From the NCBI RefSeq assembly GCF_020551945.1, contig NZ_JAJBZH010000001.1:686108-750107 (forward strand): DNA of 64,000 nt, read 5' to 3'. Numbering within the stretch: position 1 is the first letter of the stretch; the number at the start of each line of letters is the position of its first letter. Both the position numbers and the translations under genes were made by a program. This document shows positions 24,724-33,237 of this stretch, in pieces. Source of the stretch: Cellulosimicrobium marinum (GTDB taxonomy: Bacteria; Actinomycetota; Actinomycetes; Actinomycetales; Cellulomonadaceae). The notes beneath the pieces were generated by a model. The model was not told the origin of the DNA. It saw nothing but the letters and a program-made list of their open reading frames with translations, and made no database searches.

Positions 24724-26892
24724 TCAGCCCGACACCGCGAGCTCGAACCACACCCGCTTGCCCGCCGGGGTCCCGCCGTCCGGGTCGGCCGGCAGCTCGT
24801 CCACGCCCCAGCGCCGCGCGCACCGTTCGAGGAACTGCACGCCGCGCCCCCCGGTCTCGTGCGGCTCCGGGGTGCGCAGCCGGGGCGGCGTCGTGCTCGC
24901 GTCCCGCACGCCCACGCGCAGGACCCGGTGCCCCACCTCGACGTCGGCCTCGACCGGACCCGTCGCGTGCTGCACGGCGTTCGTCAGGAGCTCGCTCGTG
25001 AGCAGCATCGCCACGCGCCGCACCCCCGAGGGCACGTCGCAGTCCTCCAGCAGGTCGTCCACCCACCGGCGCGTGGGCCCGATCGCCGTGGACACCGACG
25101 CCATCGCGCGCCGCGCCGTCGCCGGCCGGCCCGGTCGCGGCAGGTGCGGCACCGTGTACCGGGCCCGCAGCGCCAGCACGGCGACGTCGTCCTGCTGCGG
25201 GCCCTCGACCAGCGCCCGGACGAGCGCGTCCGGGAGGGCCGACGTCGCGGTGTCCGCATGGGCGGCGAGCGTCCGGGCCAGCTCCGCGACCCGCTCCGAG
25301 AAGGCCGCGCCGCGCCGCTCGACCAGCCCGTCCGTGTACAGCAGGAGGGTGTCCCCGGGGGCCAGACGCGTCCGGTGGTCGTGCCGCGCGGTCCCGGGGA
25401 GCACCCCGAGCATGAGGTCCGGGGCGCCGTCGAGCACGTCGACCGACCCGTCGGCGCGGAGCACGAGCGGGGCAGGATGCCCGGCGGTCGACCAGGTGAC
25501 GTCGAACCCGTCCCCCGACCGGTCCAGGCGCGCGACGACGGCCGTGCCGCTCGCGTGCAGCGCGAGACCGCGGTTGGCGCGGTCCAGCAGCCGCAGCAGC
25601 GTCGCCGGCGGCTCGTCCTGGCACCACGCGAACGTGCGCAGCATCGAGCGCATCTGCCCCATCTGCGCCGCGGCCCGCATGTCGTGCCCCGTGACGTCGC
25701 CGATCATGAGCACCGACGCGTCCTCGTCGACGACCACGGCGTCGTACCAGTCGCCGCCCACCTGGTCGGTGCGCGTCGCGGACGCGTAGGTCGCGGCGAG
25801 CTCGGCGTGCCGCACCGTCGGGAGCTCGGTGAGCATCGCCGTCTGCAAGGTCGCCGCCACCCGGTGCCGCTCCTCCAGCAGCCGCACCCGGTCGAGCGCG
25901 TGCGCCACGTACGACGCGATCGTCGTCTCCGTCTGACGCGCGTCGTCGTCGAAGTCGCGGTCGGTGTCCCAGGCGAGGGCGATGATCCCCAGCAGCCCCG
26001 TCTCCGACACGACCGGCACGAACGAGCGCGCGTGCACGCCGTCCGGGGCGATGAGGCTCGCCGCCTCCGGGAACGCCCGGCTGTACTCCTCGTGGTCGCG
26101 GAACGTCAGGTGCGTGCGCGTCCGGGCCGCGACCGTCGCGCCCCGCTCCTCGTCCAGCCGCATCCGCCGGAAGACGCGCGGCACCCCGGGCTCCAGATGG
26201 TCCAGGGTCGTGTACGTCAGGCGCTTGCCCGCGTCGTCCAGGAGCGCGAGACCCGTGTAGCGCGCGCCGATCGCCGCGCCGACGCCCACCAGCCGCTCCG
26301 CGACGTCCTCCACGGAGCGCGCCGCCGCGAACGACTCCGACAGGTCGAGCAGCAGCCGCGCCCGCCGGTTCGCCACGAGCGCCGCCCGCTGCATGCGCCG
26401 GGCCCGCTCGCGCGCGAGACGCAGCCGCAGCTCCGACGTGCACGCCGCCGCCAGGTCCGCCAACGTCGCCAGGTCGGTGTCCGACCACGGCCGCGGGCTC
26501 CCGTCGATCGCGCACAACGACCCCACGACGTGCCCGCGCGGGTCGAAGATCGGGAAGCCCGCGTACGCGACCACCCCCAGGTCGTCGATCGCGCCGTTCC
26601 CCTCCAGGCGTGGCACCTCGCGCGCGTCCGTCACGACGAGCGGCTGCGCGTCGTCCACGACGTAGCGGCAGAAGGAGTGCGACAGGGGGGTGCGGCGACG
26701 GCTCTGGTACGGCTCCGGGAGGCCGAACGCCCCGGGGAAGACCTGCTCGTCGTCGAGCACCAGGGTGACCAGGGCGGTCGGGACGCCGAGCTGGCGCCGG
26801 ACGAGGCGCGCGAACCGGTCGAACGACTCGTCCGCCGCGGGCGCCGCGAGCCCCGCCTCGACGAGCTCGCGGAGCGCCTGGGCCTCGGTCAT
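24724..26892 (-). CDS. GAF-GAF-PP2C (SpoIIE)-HATPase regulatory phosphatase
   Basis: The 722-residue protein has a first GAF domain (about 20-155, ending VGSLCAIDGSPRPWSDTDLA), a second GAF (about 170-335), a SpoIIE/RsbU phosphatase domain (about 355-575: QVGGDWYDAV, IGDVTGHDMRAAAQMGQ, LLLYTDGLVERR, QQDDVAVLALR) and a C-terminal RsbW-like ATPase (ELLTNAVQHATG, ETGGRGVQFLERCARRWGV). It thus joins a phosphatase for anti-anti-sigma proteins and an anti-sigma kinase in one chain, likely switching a stress sigma factor on a small-molecule or redox cue. No STAS partner is adjacent. Confidence 0.9.
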   Translation of the reverse strand: MTEAQALRELVEAGLAAPAADESFDRFARLVRRQLGVPTALVTLVLDDEQVFPGAFGLPEPYQSRRRTPLSHSFCRYVVDDAQPLVVTDAREVPRLEGNGAIDDLGVVAYAGFPIFDPRGHVVGSLCAIDGSPRPWSDTDLATLADLAAACTSELRLRLARERARRMQRAALVANRRARLLLDLSESFAAARSVEDVAERLVGVGAAIGARYTGLALLDDAGKRLTYTTLDHLEPGVPRVFRRMRLDEERGATVAARTRTHLTFRDHEEYSRAFPEAASLIAPDGVHARSFVPVVSETGLLGIIALAWDTDRDFDDDARQTETTIASYVAHALDRVRLLEERHRVAATLQTAMLTELPTVRHAELAATYASATRTDQVGGDWYDAVVVDEDASVLMIGDVTGHDMRAAAQMGQMRSMLRTFAWCQDEPPATLLRLLDRANRGLALHASGTAVVARLDRSGDGFDVTWSTAGHPAPLVLRADGSVDVLDGAPDLMLGVLPGTARHDHRTRLAPGDTLLLYTDGLVERRGAAFSERVAELARTLAAHADTATSALPDALVRALVEGPQQDDVAVLALRARYTVPHLPRPGRPATARRAMASVSTAIGPTRRWVDDLLEDCDVPSGVRRVAMLLTSELLTNAVQHATGPVEADVEVGHRVLRVGVRDASTTPPRLRTPEPHETGGRGVQFLERCARRWGVDELPADPDGGTPAGKRVWFELAVSG

Positions 26893-26979
26893 GCTCCAGT
26901 ATGGTCAGCCCCGCGTCCCGACGGCAGGGCGAAACGTGCAAAAACCGCTGGTCGGACGGGGTGAAACCGGACGAACGCG

Positions 26980-29913
26980 TCAGACGTCGATGAGTCCGCG
27001 CTGGTGCGCGAGCGACACCGCCTCCGCCCGGCCCGACGCCCCGAGCTTCGCCAGGACGTTCGACACGTGGACGCTCACCGTCTTCGTCGAGATGTACAGC
27101 CGTTCCCCGATCTGACGGTTCGTGAGCCCCTGCGCCACGAGCCGCAGCACCTCGTCCTCCCGCCCCGTGAGGACGGCCGTCGTCGGGCGGCGCAGGCCCG
27201 GCAGGTCGAGCCGCGCCCGCCGCGCCAGCGCGCGCACCGCCTCCGCGAGCGGCCCGGCGCCCATCGCCTCGGCCTCCTCCAGCGCCTGCGCCGCCTCGAT
27301 CTCCGCGGCGTTGCGGTCGCCCGCGGCGCACAGCGACTCCGCCCACCGGAACCGGGAGCGTGCCGTCTCGAAGCGGTAGCCGTAGTCGAACGCGCGCGTC
27401 GTCGCCTCCCACGCGCCCGGGTCGTCCGCGCCCGTGAGGCGCGCGTGCTCCGCCGCGGCCCGCGCGAGCCACGCACGACCCTCGGGGCCGAGCGTCCCGC
27501 CGCGGGGCCGGCCGCGCTCCGCCGTCGTCCCCGCCGCCTCCAGCAGCGCGTCGCCGCGCGCGACGAGGTCCGCCACCTCGGGCGAGTCGCCGCCACCCGT
27601 GAGCCGGGCCTCCTCGGCCGCGTCGGCGAGCGCCGCGAGGGCCAGCGCCGAGAGCCAGATCCGCCCGAGGAAGTAGTCGCTCCACGTGCGCCCCAGGTAC
27701 TCCACGAGCTCGACGGCGAGGTCGACCGCCTCCGCGTACCGCCCCGCAGCGGTGAGCGCGTCGATCGAGCAGCCGCCCGAGATGAGCGCGATCATGCCGT
27801 CGCGCGACCAGTCGCGGCGCAGGGCCGCCCCGCGCTCGACCGCGTCCTCGTCGCCGCGTGCCACCGCGGCGTAGAGCTGGACGGCGGCGAGGGTCGGCAC
27901 CCAGCTCTCCGGCACCGGCTCGCCCGCCGTGTCCGTGGGCGTGAGGTCGCCCGTCGCGTAGCGGACCAGGTCGACGAACAGGCGCAGCTCGACGCCGTAC
28001 ACGCTCCACCCCAGGCCCGTGGCGAGCGCCCGGTCGACGCCGTCGCGCGCGACGTCGAGCGCCTCGTCGAGCCGCCCGGCGTAGTAGCGGTTCGCCGCGA
28101 TGTTGTACCAGCACCGCAGCTCCGTGAGGATGTCGCCGGCCTCCACGGCCCGCTCCCGCGCGCGCTCCAGCAGCACCGCCGCGCGGTCCTCGTCCTCGAC
28201 CTCCAGGACGGCCATCGTCGTGAGCACGTCCGCCTCGACGTCCGGCGCGTCCACCCGGTGCGCCTCGGCGAGCGCCTCCGCCGCGACCTCGGCGGCGAGC
28301 TCGTCCAGGTCCGCGTTCATCGCCGCGCGAGCCCGCATCGCGAGCGTCCACGCGCGGTCGAGCGACGGCGGGTCCGCGGGCAGGACGGCGAGCGCCGCCT
28401 CCGTGTGCGCGAGGACCTCGTCCACCTTCTCCGTGCCCAGGAGGTAGCGCGACAGGACGTGCCGCAGCGCGGCCTGCCGCAGCGGGTCCCCGGCCGTCGC
28501 GTCGACCACGGCCCGGGCGAGCGCCACGGCCCGCTCCGGCTCCCCGGCACGGCTCGCCGCCCCCGCCGCCGCGAGCGCGACGGCGACGCGGTCCTCCCCG
28601 AGGCGCTCCGCGGCGTCGGGCACCGCCGACCACAGGGACAGGACCTGCTCCAGGTGGCGCAGCTCCTCCGCGGGCGCCAGGACGCGGGCCGCCTTGCGGG
28701 CCGCGGCGCGCGACGCCGTGAGCGCGGCCGGCAGGTCGTGCGCGGTGAGCGCGTGGTGCGCGCGCAGCGCCGGGGAGCCGAGCGTGCGGTCCCCCTCCAG
28801 GGCCCCCAGGTACGTGCGGTGCACGCCGACGCGCTCCCCGGGCAGCAGGTCGGACGCGACCGCCTCCGCGAGCAGCGCGTGCCGGAACGCCACGGTCGCG
28901 CGCCCGCCCGGGTCGCCCTCGACGGCCAGCACGTGGTGCGCGATCGCCTCCCGCAGCGCACGGTCGAAGCCGCCCGCCGCGTCGTCGAACGTCGGGTCCT
29001 CCGCGAGGACGGCGCGCAGCAACGGCTCGGAGACCTGCCGGCCCGACACCGACGCGGCACGCACCAGGTGCTGCACGGCCGGGTCGAGCGTCTCCAGGCG
29101 AGCCCGCAGCACGTCCGCGAGCGACCACGGCAGCGCGTCGCCCGGTCCCGCCTCGACGAGCTCCTCCGCGAAGTACGCGTTGCCCTCCGAGCGGGTCCGC
29201 ACCGACTCGAACGCGTCGTCGTCCAGCGGGCCGCCCGCGACGGCCGTCGTGAACGCGCGCAGCTCCGCGGGCGTGAACGGGCGCAGCTCCACGTGCTCGA
29301 CGCGCGGGTGGCGGTGCAGCTCCGCGAGGACCGGGCGCAGCGGGTGGCGGCGGTGCAGGTCGTCCGACCGGTAGCTCGCGACGACGAGGACGTGCTCCGC
29401 GCGCAGCCGCGCCACGACGAAGCGCAGCACGTCACGGCTCGACGGGTCCGCCCAGTGCAGGTCCTCGACGACGAGCACCAGCGGCGACTCGGGCGTGCCC
29501 GACGCCGCGAGCGCCGCCGCGATGCTCTCGAAGAGCTGGAGGCGCTCGCCCTGGCTCTGCTCGTCGTCGGCCGGGAGCGCCGCGTCGAGCAGGCGGGCGA
29601 GCGCGGGACGCTCCTCGACCGTGCGGTCCACGGCGTCGTGCACGCCCCGCAGCATGGTCAGCGCCTCCGTGAAGGGGAGATAGGGGAGCCCGACCTCGCC
29701 GAGGTCGACGCAGTGGCTCCACACGACCGTCGCGCCCGCCTCGGCAGCACGCTCCCCGGCGCGCGTCAGCAGCCGCGTCTTGCCGACGCCCGCGTCCGCG
29801 CCCACGAGGACCACGCCGGGCTCCCCGCGGCGCGCGCGCTCCACCGCGGCGTCGAGCAGGTCGAGCTCGGCGGCACGGGCCACGAACGACGCACGGGAGG
29901 AAGGCCGGGGCAC
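26980..29913 (-). CDS. Large LuxR-family regulator with AAA ATPase (LAL type)
   Basis: The 977-residue protein has an N-terminal AAA domain (Walker A VGADAGVGKTRLLTRAGERA, Walker B PLVLVVEDLHWADPSS), a long TPR-like helical middle (about 330-880) and a C-terminal LuxR helix-turn-helix (LTGREDEVLRLVAQGLTNRQ, KTVSVHVSNVLAKLGASGRA). LAL regulators use nucleotide binding to gate activation of catabolic or secondary-metabolite genes. GTG 29913 has GGGGGAGG at a proper distance; the ATG at 29922 abuts the same box. It is monocistronic or cotranscribed with the small gene upstream. Confidence 0.88.
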   Translation of the reverse strand: MPRPSSRASFVARAAELDLLDAAVERARRGEPGVVLVGADAGVGKTRLLTRAGERAAEAGATVVWSHCVDLGEVGLPYLPFTEALTMLRGVHDAVDRTVEERPALARLLDAALPADDEQSQGERLQLFESIAAALAASGTPESPLVLVVEDLHWADPSSRDVLRFVVARLRAEHVLVVASYRSDDLHRRHPLRPVLAELHRHPRVEHVELRPFTPAELRAFTTAVAGGPLDDDAFESVRTRSEGNAYFAEELVEAGPGDALPWSLADVLRARLETLDPAVQHLVRAASVSGRQVSEPLLRAVLAEDPTFDDAAGGFDRALREAIAHHVLAVEGDPGGRATVAFRHALLAEAVASDLLPGERVGVHRTYLGALEGDRTLGSPALRAHHALTAHDLPAALTASRAAARKAARVLAPAEELRHLEQVLSLWSAVPDAAERLGEDRVAVALAAAGAASRAGEPERAVALARAVVDATAGDPLRQAALRHVLSRYLLGTEKVDEVLAHTEAALAVLPADPPSLDRAWTLAMRARAAMNADLDELAAEVAAEALAEAHRVDAPDVEADVLTTMAVLEVEDEDRAAVLLERARERAVEAGDILTELRCWYNIAANRYYAGRLDEALDVARDGVDRALATGLGWSVYGVELRLFVDLVRYATGDLTPTDTAGEPVPESWVPTLAAVQLYAAVARGDEDAVERGAALRRDWSRDGMIALISGGCSIDALTAAGRYAEAVDLAVELVEYLGRTWSDYFLGRIWLSALALAALADAAEEARLTGGGDSPEVADLVARGDALLEAAGTTAERGRPRGGTLGPEGRAWLARAAAEHARLTGADDPGAWEATTRAFDYGYRFETARSRFRWAESLCAAGDRNAAEIEAAQALEEAEAMGAGPLAEAVRALARRARLDLPGLRRPTTAVLTGREDEVLRLVAQGLTNRQIGERLYISTKTVSVHVSNVLAKLGASGRAEAVSLAHQRGLIDV

Positions 29914-29990
29914 GGGCCCCATCCTCCCCCCGCCCGCCGACACGGGGCCAGAGGATTGGTCCCGTGCCGGCGGCGCCGTGGCCGCGCGGC

Positions 29991-30134
29991 TCACCGGGCG
30001 GTCGACTGGTGGCGGTGGCGACGCCCCCGCAGCCAGTGCAGCAGCACCGGGTCGCCGCGGCGGAAGTCGTCGCGCACCTTCTCCTGGTGGTAGGTGACCT
30101 CGGCCTCGAAGGCCGGGCCGAACGGCATGCTCAT
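29991..30134 (-). CDS. 47-residue orphan basic protein
   Basis: The short protein starts MSMPFGPAFEAEVTYHQEKV and continues RDDFRRGDPVLLHWLRGRR, ending in a His/Arg-rich tail. It has a GGGGGA-type ribosome site before ATG 30134 and clean codon use. The amphipathic YHQEKVRDDFRR helix resembles the short orphan proteins often found beside actinobacterial regulators, but I cannot name a family. It lies 78 bases upstream of the LAL regulator in the same direction, so it may be a coexpressed modulator. Confidence 0.55.
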   Translation of the reverse strand: MSMPFGPAFEAEVTYHQEKVRDDFRRGDPVLLHWLRGRRHRHQSTAR

Positions 30135-30268
30135 GGTCGTCCCCCGTCTCGCAGGCTCCCTGCCTGCCTGACGTCCACACTCGTCCTGAGCCGGTGCCCC
30201 GGGGATCGGTCGACCGGGCACCGATCCTGCGTCCACCACCTCAGATGCGGTGCCCCGGTGACGGCTGA

Positions 30269-30292
30269 GGCGTCTGAGGTACCTCAGACGCC
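30269..30292. promoter_or_regulatory. 24-base perfect palindrome, candidate operator
   Basis: The halves GGCGTCTGAGGT and ACCTCAGACGCC meet without a spacer. It is about 135 bases upstream of the 47-residue gene and 163 upstream of the gene at 30455. Such a gapless palindrome suits a dimeric regulator; the regulator is unknown. Confidence 0.45.
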
Positions 30293-30297
30293 CGACC

Positions 30298-30342
30298 TGT
30301 CAGCGCGCCGTCGACCCCGGGACCGGTGGGGCGCTGACAGGT
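30298..30342 (+). repeat. Dispersed 45-base palindromic element, copy A
   Basis: Twelve-base arms ACCTGTCAGCGC (30295-30306) and GCGCTGACAGGT (30331-30342) flank a core containing CCCGGGACCGGTGGGG. The inverse complement of 36264-36308 matches this stretch over its full length, with 34 of the 42 core positions identical and most differences in one 9-base block. Confidence 0.7.
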
Positions 30343-30454
30343 GCGCGACGCGGGCGGGGTGCGCAGGTGTGGCCTCCGTCACGTCTCCCGTTGCCAAGGT
30401 CGAGGGCCCGGCGCAGACTGGACCTGACCGGACCCGCCGTGTGGGGGTGACCTC

Positions 30455-31147
30455 GTGACAGACACCTACGACGTGCTGCCGATGCTGGGCCGTGGCAAGC
30501 ACCGCAACCCGAAGAAGGGCGCGTGCTTCATGGAGCTCGCGTCCTACCTCGCGGGCGAACGATGGAGCGACCACCCGAGGTGCACGCACCCGCTCCTCGC
30601 CATGCTGGCCCGCGCGGTGAACGACCTCACGGTCGATCCCGAGCGCCCGCGGCTCGCGCCCCTCATCCCGTCGGTGATCGGCCTGACGAGCGCCGACCCG
30701 CACTGGGACGTGCGCATCGCGCTGCGCGCCGCGCAGGCGGCCCTGCCGATCGCGCCCGCGGAGCGCCAGCAGACCCTCGCCGTCGCCGTCATCGGCGCCG
30801 AGAAGATGCTCGACGTGCTCGACGACCGACCGCCCGGCACGCTCAGCGCCGAGTCGGCCGACGCGCTCGCCACGTGCCCGCGCACGGCCCGGTGGGCGCA
30901 GAAGTTCTGCGAGGGCGCGCGCCTGCGGCCCGGACGGTTCGTGCGCGACGCCGCCCCCAGCATCATCTCGGCGGCCGTCCAGGGCATCGCCGAGGCGTGC
31001 GTGCCGAACCCCGACGAGCGCCTGCGCGACCTGCTCTCCGCCACCATCGACGACTGCCGTCGCTGGGCGGACGCGACGCCCGCGCCCGCTCTCGACCCCG
31101 AGGCGTGGGCGCCCGTCGTCCGTGCGTCGGGCGCCGCAGCACGGTGA
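30455..31147 (+). CDS. Conserved actinobacterial protein of unknown function
   Basis: The 230-residue soluble protein begins near VLPMLGRGKHRNPKKGACFM, followed by ELASYLAGERWSDHPRCTHP and a helical body (LLAMLARAVNDLTVDPERPR, IPSVIGLTSADPHWDVRIAL). The Gly-Lys-His / Lys-Lys-Gly-Ala-Cys-Phe-Met-Glu block looks like a functional site, and the rest looks like alpha-helical repeats. I do not recognise a named family. GTG 30455 has GGGGGTGA upstream. Its stop overlaps the GTG of the UBP zinc-finger gene, so the two are coupled. Confidence 0.75.
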   Translation: MTDTYDVLPMLGRGKHRNPKKGACFMELASYLAGERWSDHPRCTHPLLAMLARAVNDLTVDPERPRLAPLIPSVIGLTSADPHWDVRIALRAAQAALPIAPAERQQTLAVAVIGAEKMLDVLDDRPPGTLSAESADALATCPRTARWAQKFCEGARLRPGRFVRDAAPSIISAAVQGIAEACVPNPDERLRDLLSATIDDCRRWADATPAPALDPEAWAPVVRASGAAAR

Positions 31148-31545
31148 CGGCCGACCGCGCACCGAACGTCAACGGCGACGGGCTCGACGACCCCGCGCTC
31201 GCGGCGGCGCTCGCCGCCGCCCTCGACCCGTCCGCGGCGCCGAGCGGCGAGGGGTGCGCCGAGTGCGGCGACGCCGACGGCTGGTGGGTCCACCTGCGCC
31301 GCTGCGCGACGTGCGGGCACGTGGGCTGCTGCGACTCGTCGCCCGCGCAGCACGCCACCGCGCACTACCGCGAGACCGGGCACCGGTTGATGCGGTCGTT
31401 CGAGCCGGGCGAGGACTGGTACTGGGACTACCCGACGGCGCAGGTCCTGGAGGGCCCGCACCTCGCGGCGCCGCTGTCGCACCCGGTGGAGCAGCCGACG
31501 CCGGGCGGTCGCGTCCCGGAGAACTGGCGCGAGCTGGTCCGCTGA
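31144..31545 (+). CDS. UBP-type zinc-finger protein
   Basis: The 133-residue protein carries the ubiquitin-hydrolase-type zinc finger: Cys38 and Cys41 (GCAECGD), Cys54 and Cys57 (RRCATCGH), Cys62 or 63, and His70, His74 and His80 (HATAHYRETGHRLM), followed by EDWYWDYPT. In eukaryotes this domain binds the free C-terminus of ubiquitin; bacterial copies have no known ligand. The start overlaps the previous stop (GTGA). The partner encoded just upstream is unknown too, so this may be a two-protein complex. Confidence 0.82.
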   Translation: MTADRAPNVNGDGLDDPALAAALAAALDPSAAPSGEGCAECGDADGWWVHLRRCATCGHVGCCDSSPAQHATAHYRETGHRLMRSFEPGEDWYWDYPTAQVLEGPHLAAPLSHPVEQPTPGGRVPENWRELVR

Positions 31546-31866
31546 CGCCCGGCCCGCCGCTCTGTGCCGGCCTGCCGGCCCGCGCCTACGCGTGGACCAC
31601 GCGCGCACCGTCGACCGTACGCGTGTGTCCCGTGGGTCCGCGTGAGCGGCCAGCCGCGCGGGGTGGTCGACGGCGCGTGGACGAGCAGGACGCGCGCGAC
31701 GCCCGGCGAGTCGGGGTCGAGCGCCCGTGGCAGGCGCTCCTGCCTCAGTTCCGCGACCTCGTGCAGTTCGTGCTCGTGGGGGCGGCGGGTCGTGAGCATC
31801 GTCCCGAGGGCCGCACGCCCGGCACCCAGGGCGACCACGCGACGTCGGGCACGAAAACCCGGGTAT

Positions 31867-31929
31867 TACCTCGCGCAACCACGGTTCTACCTCGCGCGAC
31901 CACGGTTCTACCCCGGCCGACCCCGGTAC
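31867..31929. repeat. 21-base tandem repeat, three copies
   Basis: Units start at 31867, 31888 and 31909. The first two, TACCTCGCGCnACCACGGTTC, differ at one base; the third is diverged, and a partial fourth follows. The period equals two helical turns and lies 43 bases upstream of the speD -10 candidate, as an activator array would. In one frame it reads as a seven-residue repeat YLARPRF, but no gene is supported. Confidence 0.65.
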
Positions 31930-31971
31930 TCCCTCGCCCGGACGGTGGGTGGTCCGCTTCGTCCGGTCCGC

Positions 31972-31977
31972 TAGGGT
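31972..31977 (+). promoter_or_regulatory. Candidate -10 element of the speD operon
   Basis: TAGGGT here would start transcription near 31984, giving a leader of about 70 bases before GTG 32057. The leader begins with a hairpin CGCGGT-CCGTC-ACCGCG (31981-31997). Confidence 0.4.
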
Positions 31978-32056
31978 GTGCGCGGTCCGTCACCGCGGGC
32001 CCGGGAGGACGACGCCGCGTTCCGCCCGCGCGACCCTGTCCCGACGGAGCTGAGCC

Positions 32057-32398
32057 GTGCACCGCAACCTCGTCCACGTCTTCGACGTGACGGGCGCCGA
32101 CCCCCGCCTGCTCGACGACGAGCCCACGGTGCGCGCGTCGCTCGCCGAGGTCGTGGACCTGGCGGGGATGACGCCGCTCGGTGAGGTCGCGCACCGGTTC
32201 GAGCCGCAGGGCACGAGCATCGCGGTCCTGCTCGCGGAGTCGCACCTCGCGGTCCACACGTGGCCGGAGCACGGGGCGGCGTACGTGACGCTGACGACGT
32301 GCCGTGCGCCGTCGTCCCCGACGTTCGTGGACGACGTCCGCGCCCTGCTGCGCGACACGTTCGCCGCGGCCGACGTCGCCGCGCGGAGCCTCGTGTGA
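32057..32398 (+). CDS. speD: S-adenosylmethionine decarboxylase-like proenzyme
   Basis: The 113-residue protein matches the short bacterial/archaeal AdoMetDC type: VHVFDVTGADPRLLDD, then GTSIAVLLAESHLAVHTWPE, where Ser62 after Glu61 is the site of self-cleavage that yields the pyruvoyl group, His67 and Cys82 (LTTCRAP) being the usual catalytic partners. It would make decarboxylated AdoMet, the aminopropyl donor. GTG 32057 has GGAG upstream. The next three genes overlap or abut, forming one operon ending in a spermidine-synthase-like gene. Confidence 0.92.
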   Translation: MHRNLVHVFDVTGADPRLLDDEPTVRASLAEVVDLAGMTPLGEVAHRFEPQGTSIAVLLAESHLAVHTWPEHGAAYVTLTTCRAPSSPTFVDDVRALLRDTFAAADVAARSLV

Positions 32399-33204
32399 GC
32401 GCGTCGGGTCCGGGCGGGTCGGGTCCGGGCACGTCGGGGACGACCGCGGCGGGCGCGCGTCTGTCGATGCGCGTCGGTGAGGAGCTGGTCGGCGAGGGCC
32501 CCGAGGCGCCGCGGACGCGCGTGCGGGCGGCGGCGGTGCTCGAGACGACGCAGGCCGGCTCGACGTCGACGTGGGAGGAGTGGCAGCTCGTCGGGGCGGA
32601 CGGGTCGGACCTGTGGGTCGAGCACGACCACGACTCGGGCGACGTCACGCTGTACCGGCCGACGGAGACGGACCCGCCCGTCGTCGACCTGTCGGACCTG
32701 CACCGGGGGCGTGCGCTGGACCTGCGTCTCGACGGGCGGCCGCACCGCCTGCACGTGCGCGAGCGCGGCACGGGCACGGTGCGCGCGGTGGCGGGGACGT
32801 TCGCGGAGCCGTTCGTCCCGGGCCAGAGGGTCGAGTACGCGGACCTCGCGGGGCACGGTGTGGTCGTCTCGGTCGAGCGCACCACCGCGGGCCCGCTCGG
32901 CCCGGTGACGAGCGTGTACGCGGGGCGCCGCCTCGACGTCGCGGAGCAGAAGCGGCTGTTCGGGCGCCGTCTGGCACCGCGGGGCCGCGGCCGCTCGACC
33001 TTCGGGTTCCTCGCGGTGGCCGTCGTCTCGGTCTTCGCGTTCGCCGCGTGCCAGGCGTCCGCGTCGGACGACGACGGCTCGTGCACGCCGCGCACCGTCG
33101 TCACCGCGCCGGCGTCCGGGGAGCCCACCTCGACCTCGACCGAGTCCTCGTCCTGCGTCCGACGCCCCGTGTACGGCGGCGGGGGCGGCGGACTGGGCAA
33201 ATGA
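32395..33204 (+). CDS. DUF4178-domain protein with C-terminal membrane anchor
   Basis: The 269-residue protein has two DUF4178-like beta-rich repeats: one with EEWQLVGADGSDLWVEHD and one with VEYADLAGHGVVVSVERTT ... VTSVYAGRRLDVAEQKRLF. A single helix follows (about 205-222: GFLAVAVVSVFAFAACQA), then a Ser/Thr-rich tail ending in Gly repeats. GTG overlaps the speD stop (GTGA). In other genomes DUF4178 genes accompany DUF350 and spermidine-synthase-like genes, as here, but the role is unknown. Confidence 0.78.
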   Translation: MSASGPGGSGPGTSGTTAAGARLSMRVGEELVGEGPEAPRTRVRAAAVLETTQAGSTSTWEEWQLVGADGSDLWVEHDHDSGDVTLYRPTETDPPVVDLSDLHRGRALDLRLDGRPHRLHVRERGTGTVRAVAGTFAEPFVPGQRVEYADLAGHGVVVSVERTTAGPLGPVTSVYAGRRLDVAEQKRLFGRRLAPRGRGRSTFGFLAVAVVSVFAFAACQASASDDDGSCTPRTVVTAPASGEPTSTSTESSSCVRRPVYGGGGGGLGK

Positions 33205-33237
33205 CCACGACACCCACCCTCAGCTAGGAGCCGATCC

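Larger units (their letters stand above)
30135..30454. other. Intergenic region with two palindromic elements
   Basis: No convincing gene is seen in these 320 bases between divergent units. They hold a 24-base perfect palindrome (30269-30292) directly followed by the long inverted repeat at 30295-30342. A partial copy of the palindrome half, CCTCAGATGCGG, lies at 30239-30250. Confidence 0.6.
31546..32056. other. Gene-poor stretch upstream of speD
   Basis: No reading frame here shows a domain, good codon use or a ribosome site. The left part is ordinary GC-rich spacer. The right part has an AT-richer block with a 21-base tandem repeat (31867-31929), a -10-like TAGGGT at 31972-31977 and a 6-base hairpin at 31981-31997. 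Confidence 0.5.

Noticed and set aside
24614-29128. Open frame of about 1500 codons antisense-shifted across the PP2C and LAL genes
   Set aside because: It is a frame shadow of two clear genes on the same strand, with Arg/Gly/Ala bias and no motif.
31564-31974. Frame of 136 codons ending in YLARPRF repeats
   Set aside because: Residues are mostly Arg, Pro and Ser, codon use is poor and no ribosome site exists. The repeat is better read as DNA sites.
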